NCBI RefSeq assembly: GCF_019711495.1
Contig: NZ_JAIGNM010000001.1
Span: 1,572,718 to 1,636,717, forward strand
Length of the DNA stretch: 64,000 nucleotides
Source of the DNA: Qipengyuania xiamenensis
GTDB lineage: Bacteria; Pseudomonadota; Alphaproteobacteria; Sphingomonadales; Sphingomonadaceae
Reading direction: 5' to 3'
Shown here: positions 35,957-44,045 of the stretch, one piece after another
How positions within the stretch are numbered: position 1 is the stretch's first letter
Layout of the letters: every line of letters begins with the position of its first letter
The notes under the pieces: model-generated
Database searches by the model: none
Seen by the model: the letters and a program-made list of their open reading frames with translations, nothing else
What the model was told of the DNA's origin: nothing
Made by a program: the position numbers and the translations under genes

Positions 35957-37624
35957 GTGACATTCGACGGGACCCTGAAAGCCATGTTCGCCATCGCATC
36001 GCGCCGACAGGCTGCCGCGCTGGCAATATTGTCGCTCATCACTGCAGCGAGCGAAGGGCTGGGCTTCGTGCTGCTGGTACCGATCATCGCCCTATTTTCC
36101 GGCAGCGAGCCCGCGACGCCGCTTCCCCTCACCCTGCCCGACGTGCCGCTTTCGGCGATGCTCGCGATCTTCGTATTGCTGGTCGCCGTGCGCGCAGTGG
36201 CCGAGATTGCGAGACGGCTCGTCGCCCAGGACCTGCGCGCGGGGCTGGTCGACAGCCTTCGGATGCAGGCAGTGACAGCGCTGCTTGGCGCGAACTGGCG
36301 CTGGACGATGACGCAGCGGCGCGGGGTGAGCGAGGCGCTCATCATCACCAATATCGACCGCGCCGGCTATGCGGCTGAAATGGCAACCACGCTGGTCCGC
36401 CTCGTGCTCGCGCTGGTGGCACTGGTGGCCGCCGCAATGGTCGTTTCTCCAGCCGCCGCACTGACCGGAGGGGCAGCGGGGGCGATCGTGCTCCTCCTCT
36501 ACCGGCCCCTGACGCACCGCGCCCGTTCGCTCGGCAATGCCCTGTCGCGAAGCTACGACGCGCTGCACGGACGGCTCGGCGAAACGCTGGGCGCCATGCG
36601 GATCATCAAGAGCTTCGGGCGCGAACGCGAAGCGGCGCAATCGCTATCCGAGGACCTGCGAAACCTGCGCGCAGCAGAGCGCGGCTATGTCCGCGATGCC
36701 GCCATCGGCCATGCGGCACTGCAGGTCGGCGGTGCGCTGGTGGCGGCCTGCCTCGCCTGGCTGGCGCTGGCCTGGCTTGGCCTGCCGCTGGCGATCGTGC
36801 TCCCGCTTGCGGCCATCTTCGTGCGCGCCCTTCCCCTTCTTGGCGAGGCGCAGGTCGCAATGCAGGGATGGGGCCACGCCAGCCCTGCCATCGAAGACGC
36901 GCTGACCATGATCGAGCGGGCCGGAGCCGCCGCAGAGCCCGCGGCGGCCGCCTCTGCACCGCGCCTTTCGCGCATGCTGTCGTTCGACCGCGTTTCGCTG
37001 GCACATCGTCCGGACCGCCCTGCTCTGACGGAAGTCTCGCTGGACATAGAAGCGGGCACGATGCTCGCGCTGACCGGCCGCTCGGGAGCGGGCAAGAGCA
37101 CGCTGGCCGACCTCGCCTCGGGCCTGATCGGCCCCGATGCGGGCACGGTCAGCATCGACGGGTCGGAACTCGACGCCGCAAGCCGCCGCGCGTGGCGGGG
37201 AAGGGTTGCCTACGTCCAGCAGGAGCCGCTGCTCTTTTCCGGCACCGTGCGCCAGAACCTGCTCTGGGCGTGCCCCGATGCGGACGAGGCGCAGGTGAGG
37301 CGGGCGCTCGAGGAAGCCGCCGCACAGTTCGTGTTCTCGCTGCCCGAGGGAATCGACTGCGACCTGGGCGAAGGCGGCCGCGCGCTGTCCGGCGGCGAGC
37401 GCCAGCGTATCGCGCTCGCACGCGCGCTGATGCGCGATCCGGACCTCATCGTGCTCGACGAGGCAACCAGCGCAGTCGATTCCGAAAGCGAACAGGCGAT
37501 TGCCGCAGCGCTGCACGAAATGACCGGCAAGCGCACCGTGCTGGCGATTGCCCACCGGGGCTTGCTGACCGAAATCGCGGACCGGGTCGTGCGGATCGAC
37601 AAGGGCCGCATCGCTAGCGACTGA
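35957..37624 (+). CDS. ABC exporter (fused permease-ATPase), probable RiPP exporter
   Basis: The 555-residue half-transporter has about six N-terminal helices, an intracellular region and a C-terminal ATPase with Walker A GRSGAGKST at 374-382, signature LSGGERQR and Walker B LIVLDEAT. No peptidase C39 domain precedes the helices, so it does not supply the missing leader protease. The start is GTG; an ATG nine codons in is an alternative. It lies 41 bp after the cyclase gene and probably exports the mature peptide (D protein) and may give immunity. Confidence 0.88.
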   Translation: MTFDGTLKAMFAIASRRQAAALAILSLITAASEGLGFVLLVPIIALFSGSEPATPLPLTLPDVPLSAMLAIFVLLVAVRAVAEIARRLVAQDLRAGLVDSLRMQAVTALLGANWRWTMTQRRGVSEALIITNIDRAGYAAEMATTLVRLVLALVALVAAAMVVSPAAALTGGAAGAIVLLLYRPLTHRARSLGNALSRSYDALHGRLGETLGAMRIIKSFGREREAAQSLSEDLRNLRAAERGYVRDAAIGHAALQVGGALVAACLAWLALAWLGLPLAIVLPLAAIFVRALPLLGEAQVAMQGWGHASPAIEDALTMIERAGAAAEPAAAASAPRLSRMLSFDRVSLAHRPDRPALTEVSLDIEAGTMLALTGRSGAGKSTLADLASGLIGPDAGTVSIDGSELDAASRRAWRGRVAYVQQEPLLFSGTVRQNLLWACPDADEAQVRRALEEAAAQFVFSLPEGIDCDLGEGGRALSGGERQRIALARALMRDPDLIVLDEATSAVDSESEQAIAAALHEMTGKRTVLAIAHRGLLTEIADRVVRIDKGRIASD

Positions 37625-37742
37625 ACGGCGAATTCAGCCGCAATTCAGCGCCCTTCCCTATAACCGGCAGCATATCGGCGCAGTATCGCGCCATCCCGCC
37701 ATGCGCTTGAACGCAGGCGGTGACCACTTATTGAAGGGGGCC

Positions 37743-38246
37743 ATGACCATGACCACCAAACTTGCTGCCGTAACCGGTGCCGCGGCTGTCGCGCTTACGG
37801 GCCTTGCGCTCGCCACGCCCGCCGAAGCCCAGTACCGCGAGAAGATCACGCACGACCCGTCGCGCTGCGAGGCGGGCAAGGGTGCCGGCGTCTGGGTGAC
37901 GATCAACGAGATCAAGGAAAGCAAGGGCACCATCCGGGTCCAGTCCTATCGCGCGACGAAGGAAGACTGGCTGAAGAAGGGCCGCTGGATCTATCGCATG
38001 GAAGCCCCGGCCAAGGCCGGCTCGATGCGCTTCTGCATGCCCCTGCCCGGCGCAGGCCATTACGGCATTGCCGTACGCCACGATCTCGATGGTGATGGCG
38101 AGACCGACATCTTCGGCGATGGCGGCGCCATGTCGAACGATCCCAGCATCAACATCTTCAACCTCGGCAGGCCGAGCTACAAGAAGGTCGGTTTCGATGT
38201 GGGCGACAGGGTCGAGAAAATCTCGATCCGCATGCGCTACCGCTGA
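37743..38246 (+). CDS. DUF2141 exported protein
   Basis: The 167-residue protein has a signal peptide (ALATPAEAQ) and a DUF2141 beta-sandwich: VWVTINEIKESKGTIRVQSYRATKEDWL, then GHYGIAVRHDLDGDGETDIF with a calcium-like DxDGDGxxD loop, and a closing KISIRMRYR. The function of the family is unknown. A paralogue at 44759-45211 keeps the same beginning and end (TITELRNAKGVIRA, TIRMRYML). A GAAGGGGG ribosome site precedes the ATG at 37743. The 3' end overlaps the convergent gene by 10 bp. Confidence 0.8.
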   Translation: MTMTTKLAAVTGAAAVALTGLALATPAEAQYREKITHDPSRCEAGKGAGVWVTINEIKESKGTIRVQSYRATKEDWLKKGRWIYRMEAPAKAGSMRFCMPLPGAGHYGIAVRHDLDGDGETDIFGDGGAMSNDPSINIFNLGRPSYKKVGFDVGDRVEKISIRMRYR

Positions 38247-39133
38247 CGGCGCCTCGCGCGCCACAGCTCCCACGCCGCTCCGGGCATCGCAAGCAGCGGG
38301 TGCTTTTCGCGGAAAGGCGTCACTTCCAGCCTGATGCCGGTGTGGCGTTCCAGCTTCCACGCGCCGTAGCGCGCCGCGCCCTCGAAGGTCGTGGTGGCCT
38401 TGGCCAGCCGCAGGATATTGAGCGGCTTGCCCAGCCGTTCGCGTGCCGACCAGCTCTTCAGGATCAATGCCCGCCTGCCATCCTCCAGTGAGGGGTTAAG
38501 CATCGCGCCATCGCGCGTATAAGCGATGCCGTCCGCTTCCCATGCGAGCGGCAGCAAGCCTTCGAAATGGTCCTCATTGACCGACAGGATAGAATTTTCG
38601 CGCCCCGGGTTTTCGACCCGGAATTCGGCCCGATAGGTCGCCTGGAAGAGCGCGCGCCAGTAATCGTCGGGTGTGCCGCTTTCGGGGCCTAGCGCCGCCG
38701 CAAACCGCGCTGCGGTCCGAGCCGCCTGCGCAATTGCGTCCGAAACCTTTTCGCGCGTGCCCTCGCTCTTGCTCCAGATCAGCGCGCTCGGCTGCACGAA
38801 GCGCGTCCAGATCGTCGTATCGCGGCTATCGCCCCGTGCGGCTTCGGCAAACTTGTCGAGGCTCATGGTGGCGATCTTGGCGCGCAGGATTTCCCCGCCA
38901 TGCTCCCATTCGCGGTAGCTGACCTTTGGCCAGACACGCTCCTGCTGCGGGCCTGGCAAGAGGATGTAGAAATCGAGCACCCCTTCGAGCGAGCCGGTCC
39001 TGAGATTGGAGCCGTAGAACAGCACCGCGTCCGCCCCGGCCTCCTCGCCCAGCATCCGGGCATAGGCCGCGACTTCGCCCCGCACCTCGCGCTCCAGCGA
39101 TTGCGCGATCCGTTTTTCCAGCGTGTCGGTCAC
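38237..39133 (-). CDS. Tam41-like nucleotidyltransferase (possible CDP-DAG synthase)
   Basis: The 298-residue soluble protein contains FYGSNLRTG followed by LDFYILLPG. This is the GS...D nucleotidyltransferase pattern seen in the mitochondrial phosphatidate cytidylyltransferase Tam41 (YGSG...DF). Later segments also align in order: TTIWTRFVQPSALIW resembles the GRLxKP region, and ALFQATYRAEFRVENPGREN resembles the LSYxGDxR region. Its start overlaps the stop of the DAG-kinase-type gene by 4 bp, which supports a lipid role. Tam41 identity is inference from motif order; other nucleotidyltransferases remain possible. Confidence 0.5.
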   Translation of the reverse strand: MTDTLEKRIAQSLEREVRGEVAAYARMLGEEAGADAVLFYGSNLRTGSLEGVLDFYILLPGPQQERVWPKVSYREWEHGGEILRAKIATMSLDKFAEAARGDSRDTTIWTRFVQPSALIWSKSEGTREKVSDAIAQAARTAARFAAALGPESGTPDDYWRALFQATYRAEFRVENPGRENSILSVNEDHFEGLLPLAWEADGIAYTRDGAMLNPSLEDGRRALILKSWSARERLGKPLNILRLAKATTTFEGAARYGAWKLERHTGIRLEVTPFREKHPLLAMPGAAWELWRARRRQR

Positions 39134-40161
39134 CCGGTAACGAAGGTCAGTTCGGGGCCCTGTTCGACCCGGTAGCTGCCCGCGGGGAAATGTTCGCCGT
39201 CGAGGATGAACTGCGAATCCAGCGTGATGGCAAAGCCCTCGGCCGAAAGGTGATGCAGGCCCGCATCGGCCAGCCAGCGCGGATGCCAGCCAGCGAGGAT
39301 CGCGGGAACCGAGAACATGATCCGTCGGCGCGGATGATCGAGCACCAGCAGCCTGATCCCGTCCTGCCCCTTGCCGAACAGCTTGATGTCGAGCGGCATC
39401 ATCTTGAGCGTCGAAGCGAGGATCAGGTTGCGAAGCGAAGGATTGCCGTGACGCGAGTGCGGCATCGGATCGCCCGAGGGCAGATATTCCAGCTCCATCC
39501 GCGTGCCGCGGCGCCAGACATTGCTGTCGCTTCCGAGCAGCGACTGGACCACACCCCAGGCGCTCGTCACGCCGACGGCGAGCGAGTTGAAGAAGCCCGC
39601 CTTATGCGCATCCTGCCCGGCATCGACCCCAAGCGTGAACGCGCCCGCGCCGAAGATGAAACCGAGCATGGGCGGGTTGTCGTCGCCGACCTTGGCGATA
39701 GTCAGCGGGCGACGCATGATCCGGCGGCCGCCTGCGCGATCCTCGAAAGCGGCGATCGCCTGGGCGAGCGACCAGTCGCGCGGGCTGCCCAGATCGACGT
39801 TGAGCGCATTGGTCTTGCCGCGCGGAAGGACAGCGAGTTCGGGCCAGCTGTCGCCGAATACGGCCTGCCCCATGGTAAGCACATCGCGCACCGTGCCGTC
39901 GCCGCCGCTGATAACGAGGAATCCGATCCCGTCACGCGCGAAACCGACCAGCGCATCGGCCAGCTCCTTGCGGGTCGAGGGGCGCGCAATCGTAACGTTC
40001 GAGCGGTTGCCAAAATCGGGCTCGCGACCCTTGTTGTGATGGCTGCGCGCACTGAAGATCACGCCGATACGCTGCGCCTGCGTACCGTCATCCGCATGGC
40101 GCGCCGCCGCAATTTCCGCTTGCGTCGGGAGATCGTCGAATTGGTAGATCTTGCGCTCCAT
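39130..40161 (-). CDS. Diacylglycerol kinase family lipid kinase
   Basis: The 343-residue protein has the lipid-kinase nucleotide loop ISGGDGTVRDVL near residue 85 and LAVLPRGKTNALNVDLG, matching the DgkB/YegS/sphingosine-kinase fold. A C-terminal beta domain ends DGEHFPAGSYRVEQGPELTFV. It probably phosphorylates diacylglycerol or a similar lipid to a phosphatidate. The ATG at 40161 is chosen because upstream in-frame residues are unlike the family. It overlaps the Tam41-like gene by 4 bp, so its product could be passed to that enzyme. Confidence 0.82.
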   Translation of the reverse strand: MERKIYQFDDLPTQAEIAAARHADDGTQAQRIGVIFSARSHHNKGREPDFGNRSNVTIARPSTRKELADALVGFARDGIGFLVISGGDGTVRDVLTMGQAVFGDSWPELAVLPRGKTNALNVDLGSPRDWSLAQAIAAFEDRAGGRRIMRRPLTIAKVGDDNPPMLGFIFGAGAFTLGVDAGQDAHKAGFFNSLAVGVTSAWGVVQSLLGSDSNVWRRGTRMELEYLPSGDPMPHSRHGNPSLRNLILASTLKMMPLDIKLFGKGQDGIRLLVLDHPRRRIMFSVPAILAGWHPRWLADAGLHHLSAEGFAITLDSQFILDGEHFPAGSYRVEQGPELTFVTG

Positions 40162-40292
40162 GTTTTCTCTCGGCGCGGGGTCTAGGCAATTTGCAGCAGT
40201 TTGGCGAGTGCCGCGAGTATTTCCCACAGAAGTGGTTGCTCCCCTCAGCAAGAGGCGGCCCGGGCGCTTCCGGTCATGCTCCTGACGGGCGG

Positions 40293-40350
40293 CGATAATG
40301 TGGTAATCCGGTATCGTAGCTGCGGCAGCTCGCGACGGCTGGTATTTCAA
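40293..40350. repeat. Repeated regulatory element, copy 1
   Basis: This ~58-bp element lies 149 bases before the sulfotransferase start. It shares with copy 2 an identical opening CGATAATGTGGTAATCC, an identical AGCTGCGGC, and a TGGTA-W-TTC end, with no gaps. TGGTAAT half-sites are 39 bases apart in both copies. This copy also holds the dyad AGCTGC-G-GCAGCT. Confidence 0.75.
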
Positions 40351-40441
40351 TTTCCCAAGATAAGGTTCCGCTTCGCATTTGCGAGGCACGATCGACTATT
40401 CGCCCCAACCCACGTCACCCAACCGGAGTACCCGCCGCCCA

Positions 40442-41284
40442 ATGCAGTTCGACGACATAGATTTCGTCATTATCGGAGCCGCCAAATCGGCCACTACCTG
40501 GCTGCAAAGGCGTCTCCAGTCGGATCCCGCCGTCTACATGCCCGATCCCGAGCTGCACTATTTCTCCCGCGAATACGATCGTGGTGCGGAATGGTACCTT
40601 TCGCAATTCAGCGACGAGGGGCTTGGCAAGACGGTCGGCGAGAAATCCAATTCCTACCTCTACGAACCGCAGGCGGCAGAGCGCCTGCACCGCGACCTGC
40701 CGCACGTGAAGCTGGTCGCCCAGCTGCGGAACCCGGTCGCGCGGGCCTATTCGGGCTACTGCATGCTATACCGGCGCGGCGAGATCGGGGCGGATATCGA
40801 GACGCATCTCGATCCTGCCGGAAACCCCGACGAAAGGCTCCTCGGCTCGGGCAATTTCGCTTCCCACCTTCAGGCATTCATCGATCTTTTCGGGCGCGAT
40901 AAACTCCTGATCACCTTTTTCGAAGGTGTCGCCGATGACCCTGACGGCCAGATCCGGCAGGTCCGCGCACACCTTGGGCTGCCGCCGCTCGAACTGGAGG
41001 AGGATGCGCGGCAAAAGGTCAAGGACAAGACCGACCCGCGTATCCCGCCCCACATGCGCAAGCGCCTTGCGTGGCTCAAGCCGATCGTGCGTCCCCTGCG
41101 CGGAAATCCGGCCTTCGAGGCCGCTCGCGGGCTGTTCGTCCGCAATTCCGAATACCCGCCTCTGACGGACGATTTGCGCCAGCGCCTGAACGACTATTAC
41201 GCGCCCTCGATCGAGGCGCTGGAGAAGATGAGCGGGCAGTCTCTGGGTCACTGGTACGGACCTTCGGAAAGGTCGGGACGCTAG
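40442..41284 (+). CDS. Sulfotransferase domain protein
   Basis: The 280-residue protein is a PAPS-dependent sulfotransferase. The 5'-phosphosulfate loop reads IIGAAKSATTWLQRRL near residue 10 and the 3'-phosphate loop reads AQLRNPVARAYSGY near residue 97. No signal or membrane segment is seen. It most resembles heparan-type or Nod-type carbohydrate sulfotransferases, suggesting a glycan or lipid acceptor. Copy 1 of a ~58-bp repeated element precedes it, and copy 2 precedes the next gene, so both are probably controlled together though 287 bp separate them. Confidence 0.85.
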   Translation: MQFDDIDFVIIGAAKSATTWLQRRLQSDPAVYMPDPELHYFSREYDRGAEWYLSQFSDEGLGKTVGEKSNSYLYEPQAAERLHRDLPHVKLVAQLRNPVARAYSGYCMLYRRGEIGADIETHLDPAGNPDERLLGSGNFASHLQAFIDLFGRDKLLITFFEGVADDPDGQIRQVRAHLGLPPLELEEDARQKVKDKTDPRIPPHMRKRLAWLKPIVRPLRGNPAFEAARGLFVRNSEYPPLTDDLRQRLNDYYAPSIEALEKMSGQSLGHWYGPSERSGR

Positions 41285-41373
41285 ACACCCGCGAGCTCCA
41301 AACCGGCCTTATACCAGCCGGTTAGCAGCCCCCAAAGGCATGTTGCGGATTCCTATTCCTCGTCAAACCCGGT

Positions 41374-41431
41374 CGATAATGTGGTAATCCCCTATTGAAG
41401 CTGCGGCCTCGGGCACGGACTGGTAATTCGG
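41374..41431. repeat. Repeated regulatory element, copy 2
   Basis: This is the second copy of the element, 198 bases before the polysaccharide pyruvyl transferase family gene. The first 17 bases and the AGCTGCGGC block are identical to copy 1, and the TGGTAAT half-sites keep the 39-base spacing. The 287-bp gap between the two genes holds nothing else I can recognise. Confidence 0.75.
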
Positions 41432-41571
41432 CATGCAGGAATGCAGCAATTGAGACGACAGCCGCCTCGTCGATTGTGACGCCGGCGGCCTCGTCGGTGC
41501 CGAAGAGGAGTGAGCGGTATTTCGGTTCTTCTGGGCAAAAGCGCAGACATGAGCGGGGGCGACGCAGTCTG

Positions 41572-42786
41572 ATGAAGAAGTTCATCATCACCGGAATACA
41601 GATGCGAAACAAAGGCTCGCAGGCCATGTTTCTCTCGCTCTACTACGCGCTCAAATCGATCTATCCCGACAGCGAGATCGTCGGCTTTTCGAACAAGTAC
41701 GACACCTCGGAACAGTACAGCTTCAAGCTGCTTCCCTATGACGACTACACCCGCAAGGTTTTCAAATACCGGCTTAACGAGGTGCCCTTCCTTGCGCCCG
41801 TGCTGACGTCGCTCGCCAGCCAGTGGAAGAAGAGCGACAAGTGGGACGGCAAGATCGCCGAGATGGAAAAGGCGCTGGAGGAAGCGGACGCCATCTTCGA
41901 TGCAAGCGGCTATACGCTCGGTTCGGGGTGGAGCATGGCGGGCGGCGGCCTCCTGCTGCAGACGATCGAGCTGGCGAAGCGCTACGGCAAGCCGATCGTG
42001 CTGATGCCGCAAAGCTTCGGCCCCTTCGACTGGGACGAGGAAGGCAGCGAGGAATTCCTCAAGCAGGTCAGGGAAGATCTGAGCTACTGCACAAAGATAT
42101 TCGCGCGCGAGCAGGAGGGGTATGACTGCCTCACCGCGCTCGGCCTCGACAATGTCGAGCTGTCGACGGACCTCGTCATCAGGGAAAAGTTCTTCCCGAG
42201 TGCCAGCGACATCTATGCGCCGGGCGAAGCGCGGGAGGTCAGCTATCCCGCGCCCGATTCCGTCGGCTTCATCATCAACGAGAACGTCTTCCGGATCGGC
42301 GAGCCCGATGCGGTGCTCGACCTCTATGCCCAGATGCTCGACAAGCTCGTCGACGACGGGGAGAAAGTCTGCGTCCTGACGACCTCCACCGCCGATATCG
42401 AGCCGGTCGAGGAAGTCCTGAAAAAAACCCGTAACAGGGACCGCGTGGAAGTGATCCGGGGCGAGTACGCCAGTCCCGAGCTGATCGACATCATCGCTAG
42501 GTTCAAATACGTCGTCGCCTCGCGATATCATTCGGTCGTGTTCGCCTATCGCAGCGGCGTTCCGGCGATCATCCTCGGATGGGCGAGCAAGTATTCCGAC
42601 CTTGCCGCCCATTTCCGGCAGCAGGATTACCTGTTCGACATCAGGGAGCCCGGCGTCGGCCGCATCCTCGAAAAGATCGAGCAGATGAGCGCGAACCATG
42701 AAAGCGAATCCCGGCGCATTCTCGAGTGCCTCGAAAAGATGCAGGGCGACGTCGTGAAGCAGGCGGTCGAAGCGCTCCAGGCGTGA
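41572..42786 (+). CDS. Polysaccharide pyruvyl transferase family protein
   Basis: The 404-residue protein has the family's N-terminal KKFIITGIQMRNKGSQAMFLSLYYALK. It also has ADAIFDASGYTLGS with GGGLLLQTIELAKRYGKPIVLMPQSFGPF and a C-terminal ASRYHSVVFAYRSGVPAIILGWASKY, the donor-site H-S/G-P pattern of a GT-B-like fold. Such enzymes add ketal pyruvate to surface polysaccharides. Here the acceptor glycan is unknown. ATG at 41572 is preferred because the upstream open frame overlaps the repeated element and has no family residues. Confidence 0.83.
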   Translation: MKKFIITGIQMRNKGSQAMFLSLYYALKSIYPDSEIVGFSNKYDTSEQYSFKLLPYDDYTRKVFKYRLNEVPFLAPVLTSLASQWKKSDKWDGKIAEMEKALEEADAIFDASGYTLGSGWSMAGGGLLLQTIELAKRYGKPIVLMPQSFGPFDWDEEGSEEFLKQVREDLSYCTKIFAREQEGYDCLTALGLDNVELSTDLVIREKFFPSASDIYAPGEAREVSYPAPDSVGFIINENVFRIGEPDAVLDLYAQMLDKLVDDGEKVCVLTTSTADIEPVEEVLKKTRNRDRVEVIRGEYASPELIDIIARFKYVVASRYHSVVFAYRSGVPAIILGWASKYSDLAAHFRQQDYLFDIREPGVGRILEKIEQMSANHESESRRILECLEKMQGDVVKQAVEALQA

Positions 42787-42794
42787 CGCATTTC

Positions 42795-42811
42795 CGGAAG
42801 TTCGACTTCCG
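42795..42811. terminator. Hairpin after pyruvyl transferase family gene
   Basis: Arms CGGAAGT and ACTTCCG are perfect over 7 bp with a TCG loop, 8 bases after the stop codon. No T-run follows, so intrinsic termination is uncertain. Confidence 0.4.
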
Positions 42812-42855
42812 CTGCGCCTGACCGATGGCGACAGAGCGTGAATGCATGGAGAAAT

Positions 42856-42932
<77 letters not shown>

Positions 42933-43059
42933 ATGCCGTGGCGCGGGCGCTTAGCAAGGCGGGCGGCTGCTCGCCAGTGAAATCGGCCCCCGCCCATTTC
43001 AACCACGGTAACCGGCTCATTAGGATTTTAGCAATCGGCCTTGCGTAGCTTCATCCCCC

Positions 43060-43458
43060 ATGAGCTCAATGTCGCACGAATTCGACCTTTCGCATGCCAC
43101 CATGCTCCCGCCGCGCGGCGAGCGCAGCGATGCGGTGCTTACGCCCGCGCAGGTTGCCGCAAAGTGGGATGCGGTGCACGAGGCAGCTTCGGCAGTTGCG
43201 ACACTCGCGCAGCTCGGCCCCGAAGAACTCGACGAAGGTCTGCGCGACCTCCCGCAAAGGGCTAGCGAGGCCGGCGGAGCGCAATACGAGCTGGTCGCAC
43301 GCGGGATCGACGACCTGGCAGCGGTCATGCAGCCTGGCCTGCGCGCGCTTCTCGCAATGACCGACAAGGGCCAGGATACGACCAGCGCCGCGCTCACCCT
43401 GTGGCGCGAATTCCATAAGGCGCGCGACGCGATTGCCGCACTCGCAAGCGAGGCCTGA
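43060..43458 (+). CDS. Hypothetical helical protein
   Basis: I do not recognise a family. The 132-residue protein is predicted to be mostly helical and alanine-rich (VAAKWDAVHEAASAVATLAQ, ALTLWREFHKARDAIAALASEA), with no signal or membrane segment. The start at 43060 is tentative because an ATG nine bases downstream also fits. It lies 50 bp before mmcB on the same strand, but the LexA box between them suggests mmcB has its own promoter. Confidence 0.6.
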   Translation: MSSMSHEFDLSHATMLPPRGERSDAVLTPAQVAAKWDAVHEAASAVATLAQLGPEELDEGLRDLPQRASEAGGAQYELVARGIDDLAAVMQPGLRALLAMTDKGQDTTSAALTLWREFHKARDAIAALASEA

Positions 43459-43481
43459 CACTCGCTTCGCGGCTTGACCGC

Positions 43482-43496
43482 GTTCCCATTCTGTTC
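43482..43496. promoter_or_regulatory. LexA (SOS) box of mmcB
   Basis: GTTC-N7-GTTC, the alphaproteobacterial LexA binding site, is present exactly (GTTCCCATTCTGTTC) 12 bases before the mmcB start codon. mmcB is a known SOS gene in Caulobacter, so site and gene support each other. Confidence 0.82.
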
Positions 43497-43508
43497 CAAT
43501 CAGTCGCC

Positions 43509-43994
43509 ATGAGCGATTCACCTGTCATCGAACCCGCGAGCGACGCCCTTGGCGTGTGCCGCGGCATCCAGCGCCTGTTCGCGCGCAACGACGTCTGGCT
43601 GCTGCCCGAAATGCCGCTTCGCAACGGCAGGCGCGCCGATCTGATGGGTGTCGATCCCAAGGGCCGCGTGATCATCGTCGAGGTCAAGGTCCAGCGAGGC
43701 GACCTGCTGGGTGATGGCAAGTGGCCCGACTATCTCGATTTCTGCGACCGGTTCTACTGGGGCCTGCCGCCGCACCTCGATCGCGGCGTGCTCGATCACG
43801 ACGACTATCGCCCAGATTGCTGCGGGATCGTGGTGGCAGACGGCTATGACGGGGAAATCGTGCGGCCTGCGCCGCTCCAGCCGCTGGCCGCCGCGCGCCG
43901 CAAGACCGAGGTCGAACGCCTCGCCCGTGCGGCCATGCGCCGCGCAACCGTAGCCGGCGATCCACACTGCGCGCCATGGGGCAACACCGAATAG
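43509..43994 (+). CDS. mmcB: MmcB family DNA repair protein
   Basis: The 161-residue protein matches MmcB (DUF1052), needed for resistance to mitomycin C in Caulobacter. It has a restriction-endonuclease-like core: RRADLMGVD then IIVEVKVQRGD supplies the D...ExK residues. KWPDYLDFCDRFYWGLPP follows. It may act as a nuclease in interstrand crosslink repair. A perfect LexA box directly before the start indicates SOS induction. Confidence 0.92.
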   Translation: MSDSPVIEPASDALGVCRGIQRLFARNDVWLLPEMPLRNGRRADLMGVDPKGRVIIVEVKVQRGDLLGDGKWPDYLDFCDRFYWGLPPHLDRGVLDHDDYRPDCCGIVVADGYDGEIVRPAPLQPLAAARRKTEVERLARAAMRRATVAGDPHCAPWGNTE

Positions 43995-44045
43995 GCTTTC
44001 GCACTGTCATCCGGCTCGTCCATGCGCCATAGACCGGGCTGAGCC

